Shown here: positions 39,552-49,001 of the stretch, piece after piece
Layout: every line of letters starts with the position of its first letter
How positions within the stretch are numbered: the stretch's first letter is position 1
Source of the DNA: Acinetobacter sp. ANC 4648
GTDB lineage: Bacteria; Pseudomonadota; Gammaproteobacteria; Pseudomonadales; Moraxellaceae
NCBI RefSeq assembly: GCF_002135345.1
Contig: NZ_NEGI01000002.1
Span: 62,001-126,000 of the forward strand
Length of the DNA: 64,000 nucleotides
Reading direction: 5' to 3'
Program-made: the position numbers and the translations under genes
Notes under the pieces: model-generated
Databases searched by the model: none
What the model was told of the DNA's origin: nothing
The model's input: the letters and a program-made list of their open reading frames with translations, nothing else

Positions 39552-40835
39552 ATGAAAATGATGCCTAAATATCTATTCGGATTGGCAATTATGGCAGCAT
39601 TTAGTCCTGCTCTAATTACAAGCTCTTATGCCCAACTCCATTTAGAAATTGCCAAAGCACCCGAAAGTGCACCTAAAATTGCAATTATTCCCTTTAGTAA
39701 TGATTCAGCAATCTATCCAATCATAGAGCAAGATTTAAACCGCTCTGGACGTTTTAGTAGTGCTTCAAAAAACTTACCCGCTACAGCAAGTTTAAACAAT
39801 GTTAATGCCGAAGCATGGAAAGCCGCAGGCGTACCTTATGTCGTTTTAGGGGATGTAAAACAAAATGCCGATGGTAGTTTGGCGGTTCAATATCAACTCT
39901 ATGATATTGAAAAACAAAAATTCTTATTGAATGAATTATTGACTGTACCTGCCTCTCGTATTCGTTCAGCAGCACATATGATCAGTGATGAAATATACCA
40001 AGCATTAACCGGAATTCAGGGTGATTTTACAGGGCGTATTGCTTATGTATTACGTAATCCAGCGACACCTGAACAACGTTATACGCTGCAAATTGCCGAT
40101 ACGGATGGTGAACAGCCTAAAACAGTTTTAAGTTCACGCGATCCAATTCTATCGCCTGCGTGGACACCTGATGCCAAGAAAATTGCATACGTTTCATTTG
40201 AAACTAAACGCCCTGCAATTTATATACAAGATTTATCAACTGGTCAGCGTGAAAAACTAGCTGGCTTCCGTGGTTTAAATGGTGCACCTAGCTTTTCTCC
40301 AGACGGGAAAAGTATGTTATTTACTGCGTCAATGCATGACAATCCAGAAATTTACCAAATGAATTTGGAAACACGCCAAGTAAAGCGCATGACCAATGAC
40401 AGTGCCATTGACACCGAAGCACGTTATGCACCCGATGGAAAATCTTTTATTTTTACTTCTGATCGCGGTGGTTCAGCACAAATTTATCGTTATACCTTTG
40501 AAGATGGCTCGACTAAACGCTTAACCTTCCGTGGTGCTTTTAATGCTCGAGGAAGCTTAAGTGCAGATGGTAAATATATCGCACTCGTCCACCGTCCATC
40601 TGGTAGTAACTATAAAGTCGCTATTCAAGAAATTTCTACAGGCATTACCAATATTTTAACACCGACTAGTCTGGATGAATCACCAAGCTTCTCTCCAAAT
40701 GGACAAATGGTGGTTTATGCCACACGTGAAGGTAATCGTGGTTTGCTCGCAATCATGTCTACCGATGGTCGCTTCCGCATGAATCTACCGAGCGAACAAG
40801 GTGAGGTTCGTGAACCTGCTTGGGCACCCAAATAA
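39552..40835 (+). CDS. tolB: Tol-Pal system beta-propeller protein TolB
   Basis: TolB is a periplasmic protein that binds Pal and is displaced by TolA. The 427-residue protein has a signal peptide (MKMMPKYLFGLAIMAAF to SSYA), an N-terminal alpha/beta domain (residues about 30-160) and a six-blade beta-propeller. Repeated SPAWTPDAKKIAYVS, PSFSPDGKSMLFT and PSFSPNGQMVVYA blades are visible. It is 277 bp from tolA behind a terminator, so it probably has its own promoter, and lies 56 bp upstream of pal. Confidence 0.97.
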   Translation: MKMMPKYLFGLAIMAAFSPALITSSYAQLHLEIAKAPESAPKIAIIPFSNDSAIYPIIEQDLNRSGRFSSASKNLPATASLNNVNAEAWKAAGVPYVVLGDVKQNADGSLAVQYQLYDIEKQKFLLNELLTVPASRIRSAAHMISDEIYQALTGIQGDFTGRIAYVLRNPATPEQRYTLQIADTDGEQPKTVLSSRDPILSPAWTPDAKKIAYVSFETKRPAIYIQDLSTGQREKLAGFRGLNGAPSFSPDGKSMLFTASMHDNPEIYQMNLETRQVKRMTNDSAIDTEARYAPDGKSFIFTSDRGGSAQIYRYTFEDGSTKRLTFRGAFNARGSLSADGKYIALVHRPSGSNYKVAIQEISTGITNILTPTSLDESPSFSPNGQMVVYATREGNRGLLAIMSTDGRFRMNLPSEQGEVREPAWAPK

Positions 40836-40891
40836 ATACAGGAATTATAAAATTCCTGTTCGATTTAAAAAATACGTTATGGAGATAAACA

Positions 40892-41461
40892 ATGAAATCT
40901 ATTAAATATCTAGCCCTACCTGTACTTGCCGCAAGTTTAATTATGACTGGTTGTGCTAGCCGTAAACCTGCTGCAGAAATTACTACAGGAACCACACCAA
41001 ATGGCTCAACTACCGTAAATACAGAGGGCTTAAGTGAAGATGCGGCATTAAATGCACAAAATCTTGCTGGTGCATCTGCCAAAGGTGTTACTGCAGAGAA
41101 TAAAGCATTCTTAGCCAAACGCGTTGTACATTTTGACTATGATAGCAGTGAACTTTCAAATGAAGATTACCAAACACTGCAAGCACACGCGCAGTTCCTT
41201 AAAGCAAATGCTAACTCTAAAATAGCTTTAATGGGGCATACCGATGAACGCGGTACCCGTGAATACAACATGGCTTTGGGTGAACGTCGTGCCAAATCTG
41301 TTCAAAGCTATTTAGTGACCAATGGCGTGGCTTCAAACCAACTTGAAGCAGTCAGCTATGGTAAAGAAATGCCAATTAATCCAGGACACAATGAAGCGGC
41401 TTGGAAAGAAAATCGTCGTGTTGAATTAAACTACGAAGCGGTTCCGCCTTTATTAAAATAA
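40892..41461 (+). CDS. pal: peptidoglycan-associated lipoprotein Pal
   Basis: Pal anchors the outer membrane to peptidoglycan and is the outer-membrane end of the Tol system. The 189-residue precursor has the lipobox LIMTGC (acylated C21), a short linker and an OmpA-like domain with HFDYDSSELSNEDYQTL, the diaminopimelate-binding GHTDERGTREYNMALGERRA, and a C-terminal KENRRVELNYE. A GGAG ribosome-binding site precedes the ATG. A strong terminator follows. Confidence 0.97.
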   Translation: MKSIKYLALPVLAASLIMTGCASRKPAAEITTGTTPNGSTTVNTEGLSEDAALNAQNLAGASAKGVTAENKAFLAKRVVHFDYDSSELSNEDYQTLQAHAQFLKANANSKIALMGHTDERGTREYNMALGERRAKSVQSYLVTNGVASNQLEAVSYGKEMPINPGHNEAAWKENRRVELNYEAVPPLLK

Positions 41462-41480
41462 AACCCTGAATCGTAGCAAT

Positions 41481-41513
41481 AAAAAAGCGCTCATTTTTAA
41501 TGGGCGCTTTTTT
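41481..41513. terminator. bidirectional terminator after pal
   Basis: AAAAAAGCGCTCAT / ATGGGCGCTTTTTT with a short loop is flanked by A and T runs and lies between pal and the convergent small gene. Confidence 0.9.
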
Positions 41514-41518
41514 ATAAA

Positions 41519-41704
41519 TTAATTTTTAGATGATTCTGGCATGGGACTTTGCATAGATTCAATCAGATCATGCTTATTGAATTCTTTGTATTCAGGTTTT
41601 GCTTGATATTCTTTCCATGCATCTTTTACATTTTCAACACTAATTTCTTTTAAGTCAATGCCTTCACTTGGTGAGGGTGTCGCCTCAAATTTTTTCGTTG
41701 TCAT
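41519..41704 (-). CDS. small hypothetical protein, 61 residues
   Basis: A small hydrophilic protein starting [19 protein letters not shown]. The ATG at 41704 is favoured over an upstream start at 41743 because the minus strand carries a good AAGGAG site 8 bases before it. The C-terminal half ([26 protein letters not shown]) looks helical and charged. There is no signal or membrane segment. It is convergent with pal and divergent from fbp. Function is unknown. Confidence 0.7.
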   Translation of the reverse strand: MTTKKFEATPSPSEGIDLKEISVENVKDAWKEYQAKPEYKEFNKHDLIESMQSPMPESSKN

Positions 41705-41879
41705 CTTAGTGCTCCTTGTACTTGATGCTTCTATCTTCAACATAGCACTTTCTAAAATACTTGCAAGAGTAAAATCGCGACAAATAACACAGGATAATTT
41801 TTATTTTGAGTCGAACTCATCTAAAATAGCCGCATTCTTTAATTTGCTAGAATTTTATTGCTTTTGGAGCACCCCTGAT

Positions 41880-42854
41880 ATGTCATATCGCACATTATCC
41901 CAGTATTTAGAAGAACAACAAGGGAACCTGACACCTGCACTTGCAGATGTAATTGAAACCATTGCCAATACATGTAAGACCATTGATCTTGCTTTACAAA
42001 AAGGTGCATTAGCAGGTGTTTTAGGCAGTGCAGAGCTTGAAAATGTGCAAGGTGAAACCCAAAAGAAACTCGATGTGATTTCCAATGACTATTTAATTGA
42101 TGCACTTAAAGCGCATAAAAATGTAGGTGGTCTAGCATCTGAAGAACTCGATGACTTCACCCCTGCACAAGAAAATGGCGAATACCTAGTCTTATTTGAT
42201 CCACTGGATGGTTCAAGTAACATCGACATCAATATGTGTGTTGGTACTATTTTCTCGATTCTTCCTGCAAAAAATGCAGTGACTCAAGCTGAAGACTTTT
42301 TCCAAGCGGGCACACAGCAAGCAGCCGCAGGTTATGTTCTTTACGGTCCATCGACCATGATGGCACTGACTGTGGGTGCAGGTACTGACTTCTTTACTTT
42401 CGATCCAGAAACTCAGCAATTTTTGCTCACGTCTGAAAACATCCAAGTGGCAGCTGATACACAAGAATATGCCATTAATGCATCAAATCAACGTCACTGG
42501 GAAGCGCCAGTAAAACGTTATATTGAAGAATTACAATCAGGTAAAACATCAGTCCGTGAAAAAGACTTTAATATGCGCTGGGTTGCATGTATGGTGGGTG
42601 ATATTCACCGTATTCTTTGCCGTAGTGGTATTTTCTTATATCCATACGATACTAAAGATCCGAAAAAAGCAGGTCGTCTACGTTTAATGTACGAAGCTAA
42701 TCCAATGAGTATGCTCATGGAACAGGCTGGCGGCGCCTCTACAACGGGTCGAGTCCGTATCATGGAGATCCAACCTACAGAGCTACACCAACGTGTTCCT
42801 GTTATTATTGGCTCTAAAAACGAAGTCGAACTAGCAACTGATTATCACCATTAA
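41880..42854 (+). CDS. fbp: fructose-1,6-bisphosphatase class 1
   Basis: Fbp hydrolyses fructose-1,6-bisphosphate to fructose-6-phosphate, a committed step of gluconeogenesis, in the cytoplasm. The 324-residue protein shows the metal-binding signature [20 protein letters not shown], the earlier GLASEELDD, and the C-terminal [21 protein letters not shown]. The frame is open back to 41658, but the start at 41880 ([13 protein letters not shown]) gives the family N-terminus. Gluconeogenesis is essential in Acinetobacter growing on organic acids. Confidence 0.96.
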   Translation: MSYRTLSQYLEEQQGNLTPALADVIETIANTCKTIDLALQKGALAGVLGSAELENVQGETQKKLDVISNDYLIDALKAHKNVGGLASEELDDFTPAQENGEYLVLFDPLDGSSNIDINMCVGTIFSILPAKNAVTQAEDFFQAGTQQAAAGYVLYGPSTMMALTVGAGTDFFTFDPETQQFLLTSENIQVAADTQEYAINASNQRHWEAPVKRYIEELQSGKTSVREKDFNMRWVACMVGDIHRILCRSGIFLYPYDTKDPKKAGRLRLMYEANPMSMLMEQAGGASTTGRVRIMEIQPTELHQRVPVIIGSKNEVELATDYHH

Positions 42855-42905
42855 TTTATAGAATGGGAGTAAGTATTTAAGCTTACTTCCATGGATTATT
42901 CTCCC

Positions 42906-43685
42906 ATGCCAGCTTTTTTTCTTGAATCTAAAGATAACCCTAAGATTAAACACTTACGTGGTTTGATTGAACAAAGTTCATTTCGCAAAAAACAACGCCA
43001 AACAGTACTTGAAGGTACTCACCTCAGTCTAGCTTGGTTAGCAAAAAATCGTAAAATTAATTCAATTTTCACCACTGAAGTGGCAATGAGTCATCCTGAC
43101 TTAGAGAAAATTGCTGAATTATATGAAGGCAATATTTTTGTACTCAGTGAATCTTTATATAATGATTTAAGTACCTTAGGCACCTCTTTAGCATGTCTAG
43201 CTATTGTTGACTTACCAAGCTCAAGTGAAGCGTTAAACTTTAAAGAAGACACACTGATCCTAGATAACATTCAAGATCCAGGCAATGTCGGTACTTTATT
43301 GCGTTCTGCGGCTGCGGCTGGCATTGAACAAGTGGTTTGCACTAAAGGTTCGGCTTCTATTTGGTCTCCACGTGTATTACGTGCAGGCATGGGCGCACAT
43401 TTTTCTTTACAAACGTATGAAAATATTGCTCTTGAAGATCTTTTAGATAAATTCACTATCCCTGTTTATGTGACTAGCTCTCATCATCAATCAGAAAGCC
43501 TTTACTCAAAAAGCTTACGCAAACAGTGCGTTTGGATTCTTGGTAATGAAGGTCAAGGGGTTTCTGAGTTCGCACTTAAGCACGCAGAAGCTGTTTCTAT
43601 TCCACAGCCAGGTGGTCAAGAGTCATTAAACGTAGCCGTTGCTGGTTCAATTTGTTTCTTTGAAATGGTGCGCCAAAGACTTTAA
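42906..43685 (+). CDS. TrmH/SpoU family RNA methyltransferase
   Basis: A SPOUT methyltransferase of about 260 residues that uses S-adenosylmethionine to 2'-O-methylate rRNA or tRNA. It has an N-terminal substrate-binding L30e-like domain (KIKHLRGLIEQSSFRKKQRQTVLEG, in part) and the knotted catalytic domain with motifs 1-3: DNIQDPGNVGTLLRSAAAAG, ILGNEGQGVS and IPQPGGQESLNVAVAGSI. The target cannot be named. The ATG at 42906 is preferred; 42891 is an in-frame alternative. It lies close behind fbp. Confidence 0.9.
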   Translation: MPAFFLESKDNPKIKHLRGLIEQSSFRKKQRQTVLEGTHLSLAWLAKNRKINSIFTTEVAMSHPDLEKIAELYEGNIFVLSESLYNDLSTLGTSLACLAIVDLPSSSEALNFKEDTLILDNIQDPGNVGTLLRSAAAAGIEQVVCTKGSASIWSPRVLRAGMGAHFSLQTYENIALEDLLDKFTIPVYVTSSHHQSESLYSKSLRKQCVWILGNEGQGVSEFALKHAEAVSIPQPGGQESLNVAVAGSICFFEMVRQRL

Positions 43686-43822
43686 ACCTTAATTTATTGT
43701 AATAAGCATCCCTGTACTTAAGTAAATCATTTACACTGATAAAATAGTTGCTTAAGTTGTCAACCGATCATTTATTTTTTACGTTATATACATAATGATT
43801 TAAAATAAATGGTGGGTACCCA

Positions 43823-44464
43823 ATGACGGGATTTTCCATCTCTATGGATTTAGCACCAAAGCAGTCACAGTCGGAAAAAGTCAGTACCCAAGCGAGTACC
43901 GTTGAACAACGCCTGAAATATTTCATGCAAGATGTGACTGGACGTGCCTTAGTCATGATGGAAAGTGCGACTCAAGGTCACAATGGTATTGCCATGGACT
44001 TAGTACAGGAAGCTTTTATTTCCTTACACAAATCTTATTCAGCAAAAAATACCGAAGAATGGTATCCCCTGTTCTACACTATTTTAAATAATAAATTACA
44101 AGATTGGCGTCGTAAAGAAGCGCGTAGGGCATCGCCTTTTTCACTATTTAGGAAAATTGATTTAAATAATGATGATGAAGAAGCATTTGATATCATTGAT
44201 GAATCCACCCCAAACCCTTTAAATTTATTAGCTCAGGAAGTTGCCATTGAAGAAATTCAAGCAGCAATAAATAAACTTCCCGTGCGTCAACAACAAGCTT
44301 TTATGCTTCGTGCTTGGGAAGGATTTGACACTCAAACAACAGCACAAATTATGAACTGTAGTGAAGGTAGTGTAAAAACACATTATCATCGTGCAATACA
44401 AGGTTTAAGAACTCATTTATCTCATTTAAATCCTGTTATGGGAGAATCATCTGATGAATCATGA
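43823..44464 (+). CDS. sigma-70 family (ECF-type) RNA polymerase sigma factor
   Basis: A 213-residue sigma factor with only regions 2 and 4. Region 2 includes MDLVQEAFISLHKSY and NNKLQDWRRKEARR. Region 4 includes INKLPVRQQQAFMLRAWEGF and the helix-turn-helix TTAQIMNCSEGSVKTHYHRAIQGL. The acidic linker (NNDDEEAFDIIDES) separates them. Its last 11 bases overlap the next gene, which encodes a single-span membrane protein, as for sigma/anti-sigma pairs. Target promoters and the signal are not known from the sequence. Confidence 0.92.
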   Translation: MTGFSISMDLAPKQSQSEKVSTQASTVEQRLKYFMQDVTGRALVMMESATQGHNGIAMDLVQEAFISLHKSYSAKNTEEWYPLFYTILNNKLQDWRRKEARRASPFSLFRKIDLNNDDEEAFDIIDESTPNPLNLLAQEVAIEEIQAAINKLPVRQQQAFMLRAWEGFDTQTTAQIMNCSEGSVKTHYHRAIQGLRTHLSHLNPVMGESSDES

Positions 44465-44777
44465 AGATTTCACACACCAAGTGACCTCTAAGCTTGATGG
44501 TCTTGCAAAGAATCACCGAAACAAAGCTGTAGTGATGAGCAATGTCTTGGATCATATTCATGAAAAGCCAACCAATCGGTTCAGCTCATGGAAAATGACC
44601 GGTTTTGCACTTGCTGCAGCCATTACAGGCTTTGTTGTATTACCAAACGTTATGCAACTGAATGAAAAACCACATTCACAACAAGTCATTATGAGTCCAA
44701 AACTTTCACCACAAATGATGGAAGATCTTGAAATGATATCTGTATTTGGCGAGGACACAACAATCCATGGCAGCTAA
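44454..44777 (+). CDS. single-span membrane protein, candidate anti-sigma factor
   Basis: A 107-residue protein with a cytoplasmic N-terminal half (residues 1-46, charged), one membrane helix (MTGFALAAAITGFVVLPNV) and a short periplasmic tail. It overlaps the sigma factor gene upstream and the DUF3106 gene downstream, so the three genes are translated together. Topology and position fit a regulator of the sigma factor, but it lacks the ZAS zinc motif of classical anti-sigma factors. The role is inferred. Confidence 0.8.
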   Translation: MNHEDFTHQVTSKLDGLAKNHRNKAVVMSNVLDHIHEKPTNRFSSWKMTGFALAAAITGFVVLPNVMQLNEKPHSQQVIMSPKLSPQMMEDLEMISVFGEDTTIHGS

Positions 44778-45174
44778 AAAATTAGCTTTAGCTTTTTGTG
44801 CAATTGGTTTTTTACAGACTAGTTTCGCAGGTTTTGAACGTTTTTGGATTTTTTCTAAAGATGCGAACAGTCAAGTCAATGAAACATGGGATGCTCTGTC
44901 GAATGCAGAACAACGTGCGCTGATTAAGCGCTACCAAAATTTAAAAGAAATCCCAGAAGAACAAAGTGTTGCACTACAGCAGCGGATGGACTGGTTTACT
45001 CAACTGCCTGAACAGGAAAAAGAAAAAATGCGTGAAGCTTGGCAACAAATGAGCTCACTAGAACGCAATGAATTACGCAAAAAAATGCAGAAAGCCACAA
45101 CTACGGAACAGCGCGCCGATATTCGAGAACAATATATTCAAAAATATGTACAAGGCCCAATTACATCTCATTAA
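44767..45174 (+). CDS. DUF3106 periplasmic protein
   Basis: A 135-residue exported protein. The signal peptide is MAAKKLALAFCAIGFLQTSFA. The mature part is highly charged and helical, with DUF3106-type repeats of the W-x-x-L...E-R motif (WDALSNAEQRALIKRYQN, WFTQLPEQEKEKMREAWQQM, SLERNELRKKMQK). The ATG at 44767 gives the clean signal peptide; a TTG at 44746 is in frame. It overlaps the membrane protein gene by 11 bp. It may be a periplasmic sensor or effector of the sigma system. Confidence 0.85.
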   Translation: MAAKKLALAFCAIGFLQTSFAGFERFWIFSKDANSQVNETWDALSNAEQRALIKRYQNLKEIPEEQSVALQQRMDWFTQLPEQEKEKMREAWQQMSSLERNELRKKMQKATTTEQRADIREQYIQKYVQGPITSH

Positions 45175-45396
45175 ACATATAAAAATCGCTAAAGCTTATT
45201 AAAGTATTTTAAAATACTATTCTTCTAAATCAAAAAATAGCCATATAGTTTAGTTTTTATATAGATTATGGCTACTGAACTTACTATTCAATCACACATA
45301 CCTCCAATTGAATTTTTAATAAATACACGATTATATCCATGTAATATTCTAGTCTAGTAAAAGCAATATTTTCGACTCTAGATTTAAAAAATGAGA

Positions 45397-45418
45397 AAGC
45401 CCAGTAAAACTGGGCTTA
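45397..45418 (-). terminator. hairpin downstream of rnk
   Basis: AAGCCCAGT-AAA-ACTGGGCTT is a strong stem. On the minus strand it is followed by TCTCATTTTTT. It lies just past the rnk stop. Confidence 0.7.
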
Positions 45419-45434
45419 TGTATCTATATGAGTA

Positions 45435-45839
45435 TTATAGATAATCACCTTCGCGCTCAGGCTGATAGAGCACTTTTTCAATTTTTACTTTCATGATATG
45501 CCCATCAGGTTGTGGCCATTCAATTTCCTGCCCCTCTGCCAAACCTAAAATAGCAGCACCAATTGGCGCAACGACATTGACCTGCCCCTTATCCCCTTTA
45601 AAATCATGTGGGTAAACCAATGTAATTTCTGTTGGTTCTTTTGCTGGAGCAATTGTAATCAATACTTTTGCATTCATGCTGACAACATTTTCAGGAATAT
45701 CTTTAGGCTCAACAACTGTAGCTCGTGCAAGCTCATCTTCTAAATGCTCCATGGTCGGAGTCAATTTAGTTTGATGTTCCAGCATTGTTTCTAAACGATG
45801 TAAATCCTGTGAAGAAATAATAATATTCGGTTTAGCCAT
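45435..45839 (-). CDS. rnk: nucleoside diphosphate kinase regulator Rnk
   Basis: A 134-residue GreA/GreB-related protein with a short N-terminal coiled coil and the C-terminal FKBP-like domain (TLVYPHDFKGDKGQVNVVAPIGAAILGL, in part). The short coil distinguishes Rnk from true GreA/GreB. Rnk binds RNA polymerase secondary channel and affects nucleoside diphosphate kinase levels in Escherichia coli. It is monocistronic. Confidence 0.9.
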   Translation of the reverse strand: MAKPNIIISSQDLHRLETMLEHQTKLTPTMEHLEDELARATVVEPKDIPENVVSMNAKVLITIAPAKEPTEITLVYPHDFKGDKGQVNVVAPIGAAILGLAEGQEIEWPQPDGHIMKVKIEKVLYQPEREGDYL

Positions 45840-45964
45840 CGATATGACTCCTTAAACTAAATGCATCTTAATATGTGCAACGGCATGTTGTTGTTATTTC
45901 TCATCTCTAATTCTTTATAACAGAAATAGGCTTATGTGTATCTTACTTTGTATTCCCAATATTA

Positions 45965-45993
45965 TAAAAAAAGCCCCCATGAGGGGCCTCTTT
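45965..45993 (-). terminator. terminator after glyA
   Basis: Read on the minus strand, GGCCCCTCATGGGGGCTTTTTTT forms a compact GC stem followed by a T run, 12 bp past the glyA stop. Confidence 0.85.
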
Positions 45994-46004
45994 AAAGTCA
46001 GAAC

Positions 46005-47258
46005 TTAGTGTGCGTAAACAGGGAATTTAGCACAAACAGCCGACACTTTTTCTTTCACAGTATTAATGACAGCTTCATCACCTTTACTATCTAAAATATC
46101 AGCGATCCAACCAGCAAGCTCACGAACTTCAGCTTCACCGAAGCCACGCGTTGTTACCGCAGGCGTACCAATACGAATACCTGAAGTGACAAATGGAGAA
46201 CGTGGATCATTTGGTACAGCATTTTTGTTCACAGTAATGTGAGCAGCACCCAACCATGCATCCGCTTCTTTACCTGTTACATCTTGTTTAATTAAAGACA
46301 ATAAGAACAGGTGATTTTCAGTACCACCAGAAACGATATCATAACCGCGGTTTATTAATACTTCAGCCATGGCCTGAGCATTTACAATCACTTGTTTTTG
46401 ATATTCTTTGTATTCTGGAGTCATTGCTTCTTTAAAGCAGATTGCTTTAGCAGCAATCGCATGCACCAATGGACCACCTTGGTTACCAGGGAATACCGCA
46501 GATTGAAGTTTTTTCTCAATCTCTTCATTCGCTTTCGCAAGGATTAAACCAGAACGCGGACCACGCAGCGTTTTATGAGTCGTTGTTGTTGTTACGTCAG
46601 CAATTTGTACTGGGCTTGGGTAAACACCCGCAGCAACTAAACCAGCAACATGCGCCATATCTACAAAAAGATATGCGCCAACTTTATCCGCGATATCACG
46701 GAAACGCTGCCAATCTACAATTTGGCTATACGCAGAGAAACCAGCAACAATCATACGTGGCTTATGCTCAAGGGCTAAACGCTCAACTTCTGCATAATCG
46801 ATTTCGCCAGTTTCAATATTTAAACCATATTGAATCGCATTATATGTTTTACCAGAGAAGCTAACTTTCGCACCGTGAGTCAAGTGACCACCATGAGCCA
46901 AGCTCATACCTAAAACGGTATCACCAGGATTAAGAAGCGCTAAGTAAACAGCTGAATTCGCTTGTGAACCTGCATGTGGTTGAACGTTTGCATAATCTGC
47001 ACCAAACAACGCTTTAGCACGGTCAATCGCTAATTGTTCAATGACATCTACATATTCACAACCGCCATAATAGCGTTTGCCTGGGTAGCCTTCCGCATAT
47101 TTGTTTGTAAGTTTTGATCCTTGAGCTTCCATTACTGCCGGTGAGCAATAGTTTTCAGAAGCAATCAGTTCGATGTGCGCTTCTTGGCGAGCATCTTCCT
47201 TTGTGATTGCTTGAGCGATTTCTGGATCAAATTCTGCAACTGAGATATTGGCAAACAT
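46005..47258 (-). CDS. glyA: serine hydroxymethyltransferase
   Basis: GlyA interconverts serine and glycine with tetrahydrofolate, feeding one-carbon metabolism. The 417-residue PLP enzyme shows [19 protein letters not shown], the [14 protein letters not shown] loop, and the PLP-lysine motif [17 protein letters not shown]. The C-terminal [18 protein letters not shown] is also typical. The length matches Escherichia coli GlyA (417). It is monocistronic. I saw no glycine riboswitch in the 150 bp upstream. Confidence 0.97.
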   Translation of the reverse strand: MFANISVAEFDPEIAQAITKEDARQEAHIELIASENYCSPAVMEAQGSKLTNKYAEGYPGKRYYGGCEYVDVIEQLAIDRAKALFGADYANVQPHAGSQANSAVYLALLNPGDTVLGMSLAHGGHLTHGAKVSFSGKTYNAIQYGLNIETGEIDYAEVERLALEHKPRMIVAGFSAYSQIVDWQRFRDIADKVGAYLFVDMAHVAGLVAAGVYPSPVQIADVTTTTTHKTLRGPRSGLILAKANEEIEKKLQSAVFPGNQGGPLVHAIAAKAICFKEAMTPEYKEYQKQVIVNAQAMAEVLINRGYDIVSGGTENHLFLLSLIKQDVTGKEADAWLGAAHITVNKNAVPNDPRSPFVTSGIRIGTPAVTTRGFGEAEVRELAGWIADILDSKGDEAVINTVKEKVSAVCAKFPVYAH

Positions 47259-47362
47259 TAGCGAGGTCCTATATATGTAGGGCTTTTAAGCCGTGCTAAG
47301 ATTGCGCACATTGTAACATGAACTTTCTGATTAAACAGAATGAAGTTTATTCAGTTTCATAT

Positions 47363-47399
47363 AAAAATAGCTCAAGCTTTAAAAACCTGAGCTATTTAA
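47363..47399 (-). terminator. hairpin downstream of the lipase gene
   Basis: AAATAGCTCA / TGAGCTATTT with a 13-base loop lies just past the leftward lipase stop codon. Confidence 0.65.
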
Positions 47400-47410
47400 T
47401 GCAAACTCAC

Positions 47411-48634
47411 TTATCGCGCTGAAAGCATCCCTTTTGCATCAGCCACAATATTGTCAATATTCAGTGCATATGCGGTGCTGTGATCCCAGCTTGGATTGGT
47501 AATATAATTCACTTGCGTCCCAAAAGCTTGAGCGGTTGCATTCAAAGCATTGGTTGCAATGATCGGAACTGTTGTATCTGCGCCCCCCTGATAAATAGTA
47601 ATCGGCGTCTTGATTTGCACTTTCAGAGGCTGCGAATCTATATCAAGGAAAGTTTTGACTAGAGGCAAGCTCATAAATCCATCCGTAGTACGTGGATAAC
47701 CATTTAATGTGCCATTCATTGCAGCATACTGCCCCATCGCCACACCAAATTGTTTGCCAAGCGTATCAAAACAAACTGATTCTGCATGTTGAGCAATCTG
47801 ATCGGTTGGAGATTTAAAAATTTGACTATATGTAAGATTCGGATTGGTGTTTTTCAAGCCTGCAGTGATCAGTGCAGTAAAAGTATCTAATGATGCATAG
47901 ACAGGAATTTGTGCCGCTGGCGGCGCACTCGCCACTGATAGTTCACCTGCACTTAAAATCAATCCCAGATGTGAAGCTGGTGCTACAGCTACAGTTCCTT
48001 TGTAATCTAAATTAGCCCGTGCTGCATATTGCGCTGCACCCAAAGCGGCTTGCCCACCTTGAGAATGACCAACAGTCACCCATTTTGATGAGGCTTTATT
48101 CCCTAGCCAATTACGTGTCGCAACAACTGCATCAGTAATAGAGTATCCTTCACTTTTTAAATTTAGGAATGGATGTAATTCCTTATCTCCAGGCTCACCC
48201 AAACCTTCATAATCAGGTGCAACAACAACATAGCCCAGTGCCAAAAATTTAGCAATCATACTTTGAACGGCAGGATTGATAACATTACGACTTGGTGCAC
48301 ATACATCTGCTACCCCCGTAGTCCCATGTGCCCACGCAACAATCGGCCAACCTCCTGCTGGAGCAGCTGTTTTAGGGGTAAAGACCAAAGATGTTGCCAG
48401 TACTTCAGTACCGCTTATACCTTTCATTTTATAGGTCATAACAACACTATCAGCAGCAACAGCAGACATATCAGTCAAAGAATATGCTGCAGGCGTACCA
48501 ACCACTGGATTTTGAATATGATTCACATCTATATTGGCGGATGGAGGTCGCTCTGTATCATTATTGCTGTCATTACATGCCGTTAAAATTAAACCTGAAC
48601 TAAGCATAAGAACCGTGAGTACATTTTTTTTCAT
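47411..48634 (-). CDS. secreted alpha/beta-hydrolase of the LIP lipase family, lipoprotein
   Basis: A 407-residue lipoprotein with the lipobox ILTAC (C20). The mature part is an alpha/beta hydrolase of the secretory lipase (LIP) type. The oxyanion region is WAHGTTGVADVCAPS, the nucleophile elbow is VGHSQGGQAA with serine 191, the acid lies in YQGGADTTVP, and the catalytic histidine is H385 in SWDHSTAY. It would hydrolyse esters or lipids at the cell surface or in the periplasm. Acinetobacter genomes often encode such lipases. Substrate is unknown. Confidence 0.88.
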   Translation of the reverse strand: MKKNVLTVLMLSSGLILTACNDSNNDTERPPSANIDVNHIQNPVVGTPAAYSLTDMSAVAADSVVMTYKMKGISGTEVLATSLVFTPKTAAPAGGWPIVAWAHGTTGVADVCAPSRNVINPAVQSMIAKFLALGYVVVAPDYEGLGEPGDKELHPFLNLKSEGYSITDAVVATRNWLGNKASSKWVTVGHSQGGQAALGAAQYAARANLDYKGTVAVAPASHLGLILSAGELSVASAPPAAQIPVYASLDTFTALITAGLKNTNPNLTYSQIFKSPTDQIAQHAESVCFDTLGKQFGVAMGQYAAMNGTLNGYPRTTDGFMSLPLVKTFLDIDSQPLKVQIKTPITIYQGGADTTVPIIATNALNATAQAFGTQVNYITNPSWDHSTAYALNIDNIVADAKGMLSAR

Positions 48635-49001
48635 ATGATTTTTCCTTAAACCGAACTTTTACTATTGTTGTTTATAAAGTATCGGAACGAGTTATTTTCG
48701 TTCATGGTCAATATTTACGCAAAAAATTAAACTATAGCAAGTGAATTATTGAATATTTTTAGCCAAGTGATCCGACACTCAGACTTTATTTATAAATGAT
48801 ATTCAATTTAAAACTCCACTTCTTTTTCTTCATTAAGTTTATCTCAAAAGAGCAAATTCATCTTAGAGTATAAATAAGATGATTATTTATCCATCTACTC
48901 CAACAAAAATAGAAAAAATGCATAATTTTTTGATTTTAATTTGAAACATTTATATGTCAGAGGTACATTGGCAACACTTTACTCTTGCTTTGGAGCAGGT
49001 C
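48635..49001. other. divergent intergenic region
   Basis: This AT-rich gap of about 360 bp separates the leftward lipase gene and the rightward exonuclease-like gene. Neither strand carries a credible gene. It should hold both promoters; I could not single out one with confidence. Confidence 0.5.

Noticed and set aside
41658..41879. N-terminal extension of Fbp with a hydrophobic segment
   Set aside because: The family N-terminus begins at 41880. The extension overlaps the promoter region and the small gene on the other strand.
48263..48586. 107-codon plus-strand frame inside the lipase gene
   Set aside because: It is antisense to the lipase; the Cys- and Arg-rich translation is typical of a shadow frame.
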